DNA from: Glaciecola sp947496235
Lineage (GTDB): Bacteria > Pseudomonadota > Gammaproteobacteria > Enterobacterales > Alteromonadaceae
NCBI RefSeq assembly: GCF_050306235.1
Contig: NZ_JBLWFH010000002.1
Location: 310,001 to 374,000, forward strand
DNA: 64,000 nt
Direction of reading: 5' to 3'
Below the pieces are notes generated by a model. It saw only the letters and a program-made list of their open reading frames with translations. It was not told the DNA's origin and made no database searches. Positions 53,213-62,040 of this stretch are shown piece after piece. Each line of letters starts with the position of its first letter. Within the stretch, counting starts at the first letter, position 1. Made by a program: the position numbers and the translations under genes.

Positions 53213-53920
53213 ATGAAAACAATCGGTATGTTAGGCGGTATGAGTTGGGAATCTACCATCAGTTATTACAAAATTATCAATGAAGTAGTGAGATCAGAAT
53301 TAGGTGGATTGAATTCCGCCAAAATACTCCTTAACAGTTTAAATTTTGATGAAATAGCAAAATTGCAACAACAGGGTGATTGGCCAGAAATGACTAAGAT
53401 CTTATGTGATTCAGCTAGATCGTTAGAAGTAGCAGGGGCAGACTTTATTGTTATTTGTACCAATACTATGCACAAGATAGCACCAGAAATCAGGGAAAGT
53501 ATTTCTATTCCTTTGTTGCATATAGCGGATACGACCGCGATTCGATTGCAGACTGATGGTATTAAAAAGGTTGGTTTGCTTGGCACTCGCTTTACTATGC
53601 AACAAGATTTTTACAAACAACATCTAACTAAAGGGTTTGGAATAGAAGTTATCGTTCCAAATGATGAACAACAAACCAAGGTTCACAACATAATTTACAA
53701 GGAGCTTTGCCAAGGAGTTGTCAAAGAAGAATCAAGAGCATGCTATCAAGCGATTATGGCAGACTTACATAATAGAGGTGCACAAGCTATCATTTTAGGT
53801 TGCACTGAAATTGCCATGCTAATTGAACAAATTCACGTAACTGTTCCCATCTACGACACCACCAGAATTCACGCCACTGAGGCTGCACGGTTAGCCATTG
53901 CTAGTAGTATCGCCTATTAA
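53213..53920 (+). CDS. Aspartate/glutamate racemase family protein (YgeA-like)
   Basis: A 235-residue cofactor-independent racemase. The two catalytic cysteines are present: C82 in VICTNTMHK and C197 in ILGCTEI. The N terminus KTIGMLGGMSWEST is the YgeA-type signature. It interconverts L and D forms of acidic or broad-range amino acids. It has its own short leader and no partner gene. Confidence 0.92.
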   Translation: MKTIGMLGGMSWESTISYYKIINEVVRSELGGLNSAKILLNSLNFDEIAKLQQQGDWPEMTKILCDSARSLEVAGADFIVICTNTMHKIAPEIRESISIPLLHIADTTAIRLQTDGIKKVGLLGTRFTMQQDFYKQHLTKGFGIEVIVPNDEQQTKVHNIIYKELCQGVVKEESRACYQAIMADLHNRGAQAIILGCTEIAMLIEQIHVTVPIYDTTRIHATEAARLAIASSIAY

Positions 53921-54027
53921 AATAGTAGTCATCATGAGAGACAGCCAATATAAGTCGACAAGGTACAAGGTTAACACTTGCCTAATACCATAGGGCTATA
54001 TTGGCATTCACTCATTTTATTTATAAT

Positions 54028-54047
54028 TTGATTCTATATCGAATCAA
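54028..54047. promoter_or_regulatory. Candidate enhancer for the sigma-54 promoter
   Basis: TTGATTC and its exact complement GAATCAA are separated by TATATC, centred about 105 bases upstream of the -24 element. This is the usual distance for a sigma-54 activator site. The 11-mer TGATTCTATAT inside it recurs in reverse at 63020-63030, before the last gene of the window. Confidence 0.5.
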
Positions 54048-54141
54048 TTGATGCAAAAAATATATCAACTGAGAAAGCCAAGTTATGAGTAACAATGTTG
54101 TAACATCGTATTTTTGGCTGTTTACAGCTATTTAACAAAGT

Positions 54142-54157
54142 TGGCCTAACAGTTGCA
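54142..54157 (+). promoter_or_regulatory. Sigma-54 promoter of the Fe-ADH operon
   Basis: TGGCCTAACAGTTGCA matches the -24/-12 consensus (TGGC at -24, TTGCA at -12) with the exact required spacing between GG and GC. The transcription start would fall near 54168, 28 bases before the first ATG. The operon itself codes for a sigma-54 activator, which supports this strongly. Confidence 0.8.
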
Positions 54158-54195
54158 GAGGGGCTATCACCAAAGGAATATAAAAATAAAATCAA

Positions 54196-55344
54196 ATGTC
54201 AGTAGCTTATTTTAAAACTGCGAGAAAACTTATCACGGGATCTGGCTCAGTAAAAAAACTTGCAGAAGAAATGCAACAATTAAATATACAGTCACCTGCA
54301 ATAATTACTGACCAAGGCGTAACCAAATCTGGAATTTTAGACAATATTACTGAACAAATTAAAAGCAATAATTTAATTATTATTGATGATATTCCCCCAG
54401 AACCTGAAGTGAATGTGATTGAAGGTTATGTCAGTCACTTAAGAGACCATAAGGTTGATGGCATTATTGCCGTTGGTGGTGGCAGTGCTATCGATAGTGC
54501 AAAGGTTCTTGCTGTATCAATTGAGCACCAAGATGTAATAAGCAGCATGTTTGGTGAAAATAACGTAAAGGGTCGTTCAACGCCTTTAATTGCAATTCCA
54601 ACCACTGCTGGCACTGGGTCTGAAGTTACCAATATTGCAATTTTATCTGATCCCGAAGAACAATTAAAAAAGGGAATTGTAAGTGACTTCCTTTTGCCTG
54701 ACATCGCAATTGTAGCGCCTGAGATGACAGTAAGTTGTCCTAAAAAAATAACAGCGGCGAGTGGCATAGATGCATTTGTACATGCGTTAGAAGCATTTTT
54801 GTCTGTAAATGCTAGTTTGCTGACCGATGCACTAGCGAAACAGGCCCTACCATTAATTTTTAATGCATTACCTAAAGCGTTTGCGAGGGGAGACGATTTG
54901 CAAGCCCGTGAACATATGGCAACTGGCAGTTTGCTCGCAGGCTTAGCATTCGGAAATGCAGGGGTAGGTGCTGTTCATGCGTTAGCATACCCTTTGGGTG
55001 GTCGCTACCATCTTTCTCATGGCATGAGCAATGCGGTGATGTTGCCTCATGTAATGAAATGGAATGCGATAGCTTGTCAGTCACGCTTTATTGAAGTGGC
55101 TCAAGTATTAGGGCTCCCCACACAGGGTTTGAGCAAAGACGCTATCGTAGATAACGTACTAAACGCTATTGAATCACTTTGCCGTCAAGTTGAAATACCT
55201 TCCAATCTTAGACATTTTAATATTGCGCAAAGTGACATTCCCGTTTTAGCGCAAGAAGCTAGTAAGGTAACGCGTTTATTAAGAAATAATCCTCGAGATC
55301 TTGACCCTGTTGACATAGAGTCAATTTATCGCCAAGCCTATTAA
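54196..55344 (+). CDS. Iron-containing (group III) alcohol dehydrogenase
   Basis: A 382-residue NAD(P)-dependent dehydrogenase. The nucleotide-binding GGGSAID (94-100) and metal ligands D192, H196 (IDAFVHALE), H261 and H275 (AVHALAYPLGGRYHLSHG) are all present. Group III enzymes oxidise primary alcohols, lactaldehyde, or 4-hydroxybutyrate to succinate semialdehyde. The succinate-semialdehyde-type dehydrogenase in the same operon makes the 4-hydroxybutyrate role attractive, but other omega-hydroxy acids fit as well. It is the first gene after the sigma-54 promoter, with an AAAGGAATA site 14 to 18 bases before the start. Confidence 0.92.
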   Translation: MSVAYFKTARKLITGSGSVKKLAEEMQQLNIQSPAIITDQGVTKSGILDNITEQIKSNNLIIIDDIPPEPEVNVIEGYVSHLRDHKVDGIIAVGGGSAIDSAKVLAVSIEHQDVISSMFGENNVKGRSTPLIAIPTTAGTGSEVTNIAILSDPEEQLKKGIVSDFLLPDIAIVAPEMTVSCPKKITAASGIDAFVHALEAFLSVNASLLTDALAKQALPLIFNALPKAFARGDDLQAREHMATGSLLAGLAFGNAGVGAVHALAYPLGGRYHLSHGMSNAVMLPHVMKWNAIACQSRFIEVAQVLGLPTQGLSKDAIVDNVLNAIESLCRQVEIPSNLRHFNIAQSDIPVLAQEASKVTRLLRNNPRDLDPVDIESIYRQAY

Positions 55345-55358
55345 TTGAGCAATTAGTT

Positions 55359-56732
55359 ATGTCCTCAAGCAACCCTACACCGGAATCAAACGAAACAGCC
55401 CACTGGCCCCTAGGACCATTCAAAGTCCGACTCCCATTTGTACATTATAAAATGGAATGGCCAGATTATTTTCAGGGTTTACTTATGTGCGCCGTGGATC
55501 TTGCGGCTATTCCATTGATGACCGAGTTGCTCGGTATGCCATTTGAGGCAGCCATTGCCATCGTTATGCTAAATGGATTGCTGTATCTAGCGCATCATTT
55601 ATTAGGTGACCCAGTAGTGCCAGGCTGGATAACGCCTGCAATTCCAATATTAATGGCCTATGTAGAAACCTTTGATCCTGGTGCTGATAGGGTGCATGCG
55701 TTAATTGCGTTTCAAATAATGTTTGGCTTGCTGGTGATCTTTTTAGGCATCACAGGCTTGGCAACCAAGGTGGTGTATAAAATACCAAGTGCCATTAAAT
55801 CCGGCATTATTATTGGCGCGGGTATAGCGGCGATAGCAGTTGTCTTTAAAGCCGGTGGTCGCTTTGATCAATACCCATTTACTATCAGTATTGCCGTGGG
55901 TGTCGCATTTTATCTGATATTTTCTCCCCATTTTGCCAAATTACGCCATCACAATAGTATTTGGGCTTTGGTGGGTAAACTCGGTGTGTTTCCCATCATC
56001 GTACTTGCTGTGATCATTGCTCCTTTGTTCGGTGAAGCGCCTTGGCCAGATGTTGAATGGGGATTTACTCAGCCTGATTTTATGCTCATGTGGACAGAAT
56101 ACACAGTGTTTGGTATCGGGTTTCCTCCATTGTTAATGTTTTTAACTGCAATTCCCACAGTATTAGCTGCTTACATAGTGGTGTTTGGTGACGTGTTACA
56201 GACCGAGGCGTTACTTGCAGAAGCTGATGAAATAAGAAAAGACGAAAAAATCGATTATGACCCAAATCGGTCTCACCTAATCTTCGGTGGACGCAATTTA
56301 ATAATGAGTATTTTTGGACCTGATGTTGTTATGTGCGGACCTCTGTGGGCGGCAATGCATGTTGTGATAGTTGAACGTTATAAGCAAGGTAAAGAAGCTA
56401 TGCGTTCAATTTTTGGTGGTTCAGGATCATTTCGATGGGGAACTAACACTGGACTATTGTTATTACCCATCGTCAGTCTTGTGCAACCAATTCTCGGAAT
56501 AGCATTAGCATTGACGCTACTAATTCAAGGATTTGTAAGTGTTCGCATTGGGGTATTGGAAGCCCGTTCTCAAAGAGATCTAGGAATTGCAGGCGTTATT
56601 GCCGCAGTACTTTCAGTAAAAGGGGCGGCTTGGGCTTTTGGTGTGGGTATATTGTTAACAGTTTTGATTTACGGACGGGATTTTTTCCGCGGGGAAACTG
56701 ATAAAACTTTCACTAAACATCAGGACAAGTAA
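55359..56732 (+). CDS. NCS2-like (7+7 fold) anion/nucleobase-type permease
   Basis: A 457-residue inner-membrane protein with about 12-14 hydrophobic helices. The segment FQGLLMCAVDLAAIPLMTELLG followed by a GDPVVPGWITPAIPIL stretch has the layout of TM1-TM3 of UraA/BenE/SLC26-like transporters. A charged cytoplasmic loop (about 290-310, ADEIRKDEKIDYD) is unusual. The gene lies 14 bases after the alcohol dehydrogenase and ends in a TAATG overlap with the activator gene. It is expected to import the organic acid handled by this operon; the exact family and ligand are not certain. Confidence 0.72.
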   Translation: MSSSNPTPESNETAHWPLGPFKVRLPFVHYKMEWPDYFQGLLMCAVDLAAIPLMTELLGMPFEAAIAIVMLNGLLYLAHHLLGDPVVPGWITPAIPILMAYVETFDPGADRVHALIAFQIMFGLLVIFLGITGLATKVVYKIPSAIKSGIIIGAGIAAIAVVFKAGGRFDQYPFTISIAVGVAFYLIFSPHFAKLRHHNSIWALVGKLGVFPIIVLAVIIAPLFGEAPWPDVEWGFTQPDFMLMWTEYTVFGIGFPPLLMFLTAIPTVLAAYIVVFGDVLQTEALLAEADEIRKDEKIDYDPNRSHLIFGGRNLIMSIFGPDVVMCGPLWAAMHVVIVERYKQGKEAMRSIFGGSGSFRWGTNTGLLLLPIVSLVQPILGIALALTLLIQGFVSVRIGVLEARSQRDLGIAGVIAAVLSVKGAAWAFGVGILLTVLIYGRDFFRGETDKTFTKHQDK

Positions 56733-58111
56733 TGATGAATAATGTGGGTGAATTAAGCAATATTGCGAAGGTTTTAGATGCCCTTCAAGACGGCGTATTT
56801 ATTACTAATGGCAAAGGTTTAGCATTAAGTATTAATAAAGCCTATGAGCGAATCACTGGGTTGCAACGACACCGAATAATAGGGAAACACGTTAGCCAAC
56901 TGGTAGCTGATGGATTGATTTCTCGAAGTGTAAGTTTAGAAGTGATACGCGAACGTCGACCCGTTACGTTACAACAAACCATAATGGGAGATCGCAAAAT
57001 TTTAGTCAGCGGTAATCCCATGTTCAATGAAGCCGGTGAACTGGATTATGTTGTACTCAATGTTCGAGATGTGACTGAATTACTGCAAGCAAAACATGCT
57101 CAAGAACAGCTTGAGGATATTCTAAATCGTGTTGAACATTACAACGAAGAAAATAAAATTACCGATGCCCCCGATGGTTTGGTGCATAGCCGAGCAACGA
57201 GGGCCTGTTATGGAATTGCAGAAAAAGCAGCTAAAACAGATGTAAAAGTGTTAATTCAGGGAGAAACAGGTACTGGGAAAACACGGCTGGCCAAATTTAT
57301 CCACAAACAAAGTTTACGTGCCAACAAGCCTTTTATTGCATTAAATTGTGCAGCAATGCCAGAAGGATTAATTGAAGCCGAGCTCTTTGGCTATGTAGCG
57401 GGCGCTTTTACTGGCGCATCTAGTAAAGGTAAAGCTGGATTATTAGAGGTTGCTAACGACGGTACCTTATTTTTAGACGAAATAGGTGATTTACCTCTTT
57501 CACTACAGGCCAAATTATTAAAAGTCATCGAAGACAATAAATACTTACCCATTGGTGGTACTAAACAAAAATCTACAAATGTTAGATTAATTACGGCTAC
57601 CCACCATGATCTTCGTCAAGCCATAGATAAAGGGCATTTTCGTCAGGACCTTTATTTCAGAATTAATGTGTTACCTATTGAATTGCCAGCTTTGCGCTAT
57701 CGCACAGAAGAAATACCTAGCCTGTTGCAGCATTATCTTGGTTATTTTAGCCAACAGTATGACTGCGAATATCAACTCTCTGAAGAAGCTTTAGAATGGT
57801 TAACTCACTATGATTGGCCTGGCAATATTCGAGAATTAATTAATACCGCAGAACGTTTGGTTGTAACTAGTCCAGAAAAAATAATTAAGGCGCAAGATTT
57901 ACCGGAGGAAATGCGCGCGCTTCAAGCTATTGGCGATGATCAGATGGGAATAACGTTAAAGCAGCAAGTCCAAGGATTAGAACAACGCTTAATTGAAACC
58001 GCGTTACACAATCATAAAACAACCAGGGCGGCTGCAGCGGCTCTCGGTATTACCCAATCAACTTTAGTTAAAAAAAGACAAGCTTATCAAGCTAACTTCA
58101 AGGCCTCTTAA
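56732..58111 (+). CDS. PAS-domain sigma-54-dependent activator
   Basis: A 459-residue enhancer-binding protein. The N-terminal PAS domain (about 10-118) senses a ligand. The AAA+ domain (about 150-385) has Walker A GETGTGKT (177-184), the sigma-54 contact GAFTGA (224-229) and Walker B LFLDE (246-250). The C-terminal Fis-type helix-turn-helix spans about 410-459. It is encoded inside the operon it most likely controls and is coupled at both ends by TAATG junctions. No receiver domain is present, so it should respond directly to a small molecule. Confidence 0.94.
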   Translation: MMNNVGELSNIAKVLDALQDGVFITNGKGLALSINKAYERITGLQRHRIIGKHVSQLVADGLISRSVSLEVIRERRPVTLQQTIMGDRKILVSGNPMFNEAGELDYVVLNVRDVTELLQAKHAQEQLEDILNRVEHYNEENKITDAPDGLVHSRATRACYGIAEKAAKTDVKVLIQGETGTGKTRLAKFIHKQSLRANKPFIALNCAAMPEGLIEAELFGYVAGAFTGASSKGKAGLLEVANDGTLFLDEIGDLPLSLQAKLLKVIEDNKYLPIGGTKQKSTNVRLITATHHDLRQAIDKGHFRQDLYFRINVLPIELPALRYRTEEIPSLLQHYLGYFSQQYDCEYQLSEEALEWLTHYDWPGNIRELINTAERLVVTSPEKIIKAQDLPEEMRALQAIGDDQMGITLKQQVQGLEQRLIETALHNHKTTRAAAAALGITQSTLVKKRQAYQANFKAS

Positions 58112-59562
58112 TGAAATTAACCGAACTACCAATCTTTAAACAATCATGTCTCTTAAATGGGCAATGGTACCAAACTGACGCTACGTCTAATGTGGAAAAT
58201 CCTGCCACTGGACAAGTGATAGGAAGAGTGCCAGTTATTACTGGAGAGCAGGTCAATAAAGCGATTGATGATGCAGAGTCAGCATTTAAGCTTTGGCGTA
58301 AAAAAACGCCTCAACACCGCAGTGAATTATTACAAGCTTGGTTTAATGAAATTCAAGACCATGAAGACGAATTAGCATTTATTATGACCTGTGAACAAGG
58401 TAAACCGTTGCATGAAGCAAAAGCTGAAATTGCTTATGCAGCAAGTTATGTGCGCTGGTTTGCACAAGAAGCAGTGCGTATTGAAGGGGAATCATTAGGC
58501 GGTTTAAACAATGATCAAAAAATTATTGTATCTAGAGATCCTGTGGGTGTTTGTGCAGCAATTACTCCATGGAATTTTCCTGCAGCCATGATCACTAGAA
58601 AAGTAGCTCCTGCACTGGCTGCTGGTTGTACTATGTTGGTTAAGCCAGCGCAGCAAACCCCATTTACTGCATTAGCACTGGCGGCGTTAGCCTGCAAAGC
58701 TGGGTTGCCTGATGGCGTGCTACAAGTGGTGACAGGTAAGGCCGCAGAAATCGGCGAAGCCTTCACAAGTAATAGCAAAGTACGCAAGTTAAGCTTTACT
58801 GGTTCCACAAAAATTGGTTCATTGCTGATGCAGCAATGTGCAAAAGACGTAAAGAAAATATCACTCGAATTGGGCGGAAACGCGCCATTATTAATTTTCG
58901 AAGACACAAACGTTGACTTTGTAGCTGATGAATTAATTAAAGCTAAATTCAGAAATGCGGGGCAAACCTGCATTTCACCCAATAGAGTTTATGTACAGAG
59001 TAGTATCTACCAAGCATTTTGCGATGCATTGGTGGCAAAAGTAGCAAAACTTAAGCTAGGTGACGGACTTTCTAACGATACGGATATTGGTCCTTTGATT
59101 GATCAAAGTGCTGTCAATAAGGTGAAAGAGCATATTGATGATGCTTTAGCAAAAGGCGCTAAATTACTCTGTGGTGGCATAGATGAAACTCAAGAAAAGC
59201 TATGGGTTGCACCAACTGTTCTGTCAGATGTGCCTAGCTATGCTAAATGTTGTGTAGAAGAAACATTCGGCCCATTGGTTCCGCTAATTTCCTTTGATAA
59301 TGAACAGCAAGCGCTTGCATATGCAAACGACACCGAATTTGGTTTAGCGGCTTATCTATTTTCAGACAACATCCACCAAGTCCAGCGTATTGTCGATGGC
59401 ATTGAAAGTGGCATGGTTGGAATCAATACCGGTGTTATTTCCGCCGCAAATGCGCCTTTTGGAGGCGTTAAAGCGAGTGGTATTGGACGCGAAGGTGCGC
59501 ACATTGGCATCGAAGAATATTTAGAAATGAAATATCAATGCTATGGCCAAAAAGGGCTATAG
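58111..59562 (+). CDS. Succinate-semialdehyde dehydrogenase-type aldehyde dehydrogenase
   Basis: A 483-residue NAD(P)-dependent aldehyde dehydrogenase. The catalytic Cys287 (RNAGQTCISPNR), Glu253 (LELGGNAP) and Asn155 (TPWNFP) are present, and FTGSTKIG is the cofactor loop. Length and motifs fit the GabD/succinate semialdehyde dehydrogenase group; glutarate semialdehyde is also possible. It would take the aldehyde made by the Fe-alcohol dehydrogenase to succinate or a homologue. The start overlaps the activator stop. Confidence 0.9.
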   Translation: MKLTELPIFKQSCLLNGQWYQTDATSNVENPATGQVIGRVPVITGEQVNKAIDDAESAFKLWRKKTPQHRSELLQAWFNEIQDHEDELAFIMTCEQGKPLHEAKAEIAYAASYVRWFAQEAVRIEGESLGGLNNDQKIIVSRDPVGVCAAITPWNFPAAMITRKVAPALAAGCTMLVKPAQQTPFTALALAALACKAGLPDGVLQVVTGKAAEIGEAFTSNSKVRKLSFTGSTKIGSLLMQQCAKDVKKISLELGGNAPLLIFEDTNVDFVADELIKAKFRNAGQTCISPNRVYVQSSIYQAFCDALVAKVAKLKLGDGLSNDTDIGPLIDQSAVNKVKEHIDDALAKGAKLLCGGIDETQEKLWVAPTVLSDVPSYAKCCVEETFGPLVPLISFDNEQQALAYANDTEFGLAAYLFSDNIHQVQRIVDGIESGMVGINTGVISAANAPFGGVKASGIGREGAHIGIEEYLEMKYQCYGQKGL

Positions 59563-59628
59563 CGTCAACAAAGGATGTTCCTTATCTCGTTGCTATATTT
59601 AAGGAATGAATTAAATAGGAGAATAATT

Positions 59629-60681
59629 ATGTTCAACATCCGAATTACACACAAAGCAATAAAAACAGCAGTAACTTTGGCTACCATGAGTTTTTGTTTA
59701 GCTGGTACTTCTATAGCAGCTGACGACAGCCCTATGACAACCATTCAGCAGGATAAACCTAAGAATTGGGGAAAATGGGGAAATGATGATGAAATTGGTG
59801 CTTTGAACTACTTAGACAAAGCACAGTTAATGCGCGGTTTGTCAGCAGTAAAACAAGGGCAAAAATTCATGTTACAACTACCTATGATTCATGGTGTAGG
59901 TCCTGTTTTTCCGGGACGAGTACCAGTAATGCACTTTATGTCACAAGATGAAGGTATTTATTCATCTAAGAAATCTGAACCCTTGGCCGGCGGTATGAAG
60001 TACTCTGATGATGCTGTGTTTATGTACCTCCAAGGGACCACTCACGTAGATGCCTTAGGTCACGCTTGGTATGGCGATGAAGTCTATAATGGAAAATCTT
60101 CGCAATCTTCAATTCATGGTCATGATTTTGTGGATATCTCAAAATTAGGTGAAGAAGGGATAACAGGCCGCGGCGTATTACTCGATATTGGTCGTTTACG
60201 TGGTGACACCAACCATAGACTAGCACCAAACGACTGTGTCACTTTGGACGATTTAAAAGCGGCTGCGAAAGAGCAAAAAGTCAGTGTTGAAAAACGTGAT
60301 ATTTTGGTCATTAGAACCGGTTCGATGGGAAGATTTTATGATGAAAACGACGCAAAAAATTGGTCGGCGTTAACAGAGCCTGGATTATGCTACAGCAAAG
60401 CATTAATTGATTGGATCGATCAAATGGAAATTCCAGTTATCGCAGCTGATAACTTAGCAGTTGAAAAATCCTTCCAAAAAATTGATGGCCAAGATTATGT
60501 TATTCCACTGCATGGCGCACTAATTCGTGATTTGGGCATAGTGTTAACCGAGCTTTATTGGTTAGATGATTTAGCCGATGCAAGTGCAAAAGACGGCCAA
60601 TACACATTCTTCTTCTCCGCTACTCCATTGAAGATGGAAGGTGGAACTGGATCGCCTGTCAACCCTATGGTTATTCGATAA
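59629..60681 (+). CDS. Exported cyclase-family hydrolase (PF04199)
   Basis: A 350-residue protein with a signal peptide (about 1-30, ending SIAA) and the cyclase/kynurenine-formamidase fold. The metal-binding motif appears as QGTTHVDALGH, a variant of the family pattern HxGTHxDxxxH. Relatives hydrolyse amides, lactams or lactones such as isatin and N-formylkynurenine. The start at 59629 has an AGGAG site; a longer frame from 59575 has none. The periplasmic location implies that it acts on the substrate before uptake. 66 bases separate it from the aldehyde dehydrogenase gene. Confidence 0.85.
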   Translation: MFNIRITHKAIKTAVTLATMSFCLAGTSIAADDSPMTTIQQDKPKNWGKWGNDDEIGALNYLDKAQLMRGLSAVKQGQKFMLQLPMIHGVGPVFPGRVPVMHFMSQDEGIYSSKKSEPLAGGMKYSDDAVFMYLQGTTHVDALGHAWYGDEVYNGKSSQSSIHGHDFVDISKLGEEGITGRGVLLDIGRLRGDTNHRLAPNDCVTLDDLKAAAKEQKVSVEKRDILVIRTGSMGRFYDENDAKNWSALTEPGLCYSKALIDWIDQMEIPVIAADNLAVEKSFQKIDGQDYVIPLHGALIRDLGIVLTELYWLDDLADASAKDGQYTFFFSATPLKMEGGTGSPVNPMVIR

Positions 60682-60780
60682 CCCCAAACTAAAACTTCCC
60701 GTTAACAACATTGTTTAGAGCCATCAAGCATGGCTCGACGGGATAGTTGTGTCCAAATTTTGATTAGAAGGAATTTTTAC

Positions 60781-61947
60781 ATGCAAGTTTTTAACAAAAA
60801 AACAGCCCTTTCAGCGGGCTTACTGTTCAGCACTACTTTTTCAGCCAGCGCAGTGACACTAAGCAATAAAGGATGGGATTTTTCATTCAATGGTTTTCTC
60901 AACACTCATGCAGTCTATGTTGATTGCGATAGTGGCAGTGCAGTAGTTGCTGGTAACGCTTTGTTGTGTCTGGGCGAGAATGCCACTTCAGTTTCCAATG
61001 GTTACAGTCCTGCAAGTTTTAGTTTTTCAGCTAAAACTGAAAAACAGGGATGGACGTTAAAAGCGACCTTAGCAATAGAACCTGGAAATACCGACAACAC
61101 AGCATTTAATGGCAGTGGTGATAACAAAGCTTACAGAGCTTTTTTTGATGTGTCTCACGCTGATTATGGTAGTTTAAAAGCCGGTCGCGATTATGGCGTG
61201 TTTGGCATTGACATTGTGTTAGAAGATATGTCACTCGGTGGTGTCGGAGCCTCAGCAAGTGTAAGAACTCCATTGAATACCAGCCTTGGTGGTGCAGGTT
61301 ATGGCTATATATTTACTGACCGTCTGTCACAAATTACTTACTCATATTCCACTGCCTCGGGCGTTGATATGGCAATAGGTATTTACCAGCCTTTAGATCT
61401 CATTTCATTCGGTGGTAATGGTTACACTGGAGATACTGGTTCAAGTCGTTTTGGTGTGCACGGAAAACTGAGATTTAATTTTGATTCAGGTTATGTATCA
61501 ACAACCTTCATTAATCAAGATGTACAAACCTCATTTAATGACTATTCAGCGTCTGCTATTGATGTAACTGGTGCGATAGATATAGGCAAAACTCATTTAG
61601 TCGCTTCAGCATATTCTTCTAAAGGCATGGGATATTATGGTTTGTTGATTGATGCTGCAGATACTCAAGTGAATCCAAGAGATAGCGATGGTTGGTTTTT
61701 GCAAGCAACGCACATATTAGGAAATACAAAGGTCGGCGTAAACTATGGTCAATCTAATGTCGACTTAACTGAATTGGATACTAGTGTACAAGTAGCGGAA
61801 CAAACTAAAGCTACCTTTGGCGTTTATCATCCAGTAATGGATATATTCACATTGGCGTTTGAAGCTTCCGCTATAAAAGCTGAAAATCATGCTGGAGATG
61901 ATTTGTCTAATTCGGCGATAAGTATAGGTGTTATGACAAGTTTTTAA
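60781..61947 (+). CDS. Outer-membrane porin
   Basis: A 388-residue exported beta-barrel: signal peptide (about 1-24, FSASA), then GWDFSFNGFLNTHAVYV, many alternating strands with Gly/Ser turns, and a C-terminal strand ending in SF. It resembles general or aromatic-acid porins (porin_4 group). The start has a GAAGGAATTTTTAC leader. A porin inside a catabolic operon suggests specific uptake of the substrate across the outer membrane. The next gene starts 93 bases later. Confidence 0.85.
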   Translation: MQVFNKKTALSAGLLFSTTFSASAVTLSNKGWDFSFNGFLNTHAVYVDCDSGSAVVAGNALLCLGENATSVSNGYSPASFSFSAKTEKQGWTLKATLAIEPGNTDNTAFNGSGDNKAYRAFFDVSHADYGSLKAGRDYGVFGIDIVLEDMSLGGVGASASVRTPLNTSLGGAGYGYIFTDRLSQITYSYSTASGVDMAIGIYQPLDLISFGGNGYTGDTGSSRFGVHGKLRFNFDSGYVSTTFINQDVQTSFNDYSASAIDVTGAIDIGKTHLVASAYSSKGMGYYGLLIDAADTQVNPRDSDGWFLQATHILGNTKVGVNYGQSNVDLTELDTSVQVAEQTKATFGVYHPVMDIFTLAFEASAIKAENHAGDDLSNSAISIGVMTSF

Positions 61948-62040
61948 GGACTTACCTGCCTAAATTACTTTCGAATTTTGAGCTAATATATGACAAACAC
62001 CGTAACTATTTTAAAAGAAAAAATGGATAGGTGTTTTTAA

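Noticed and set aside
60730..60780. Upstream extension of the porin frame
   Set aside because: The ATG at 60781 has the ribosome site and begins the signal peptide; the extension would place charged residues ahead of it.
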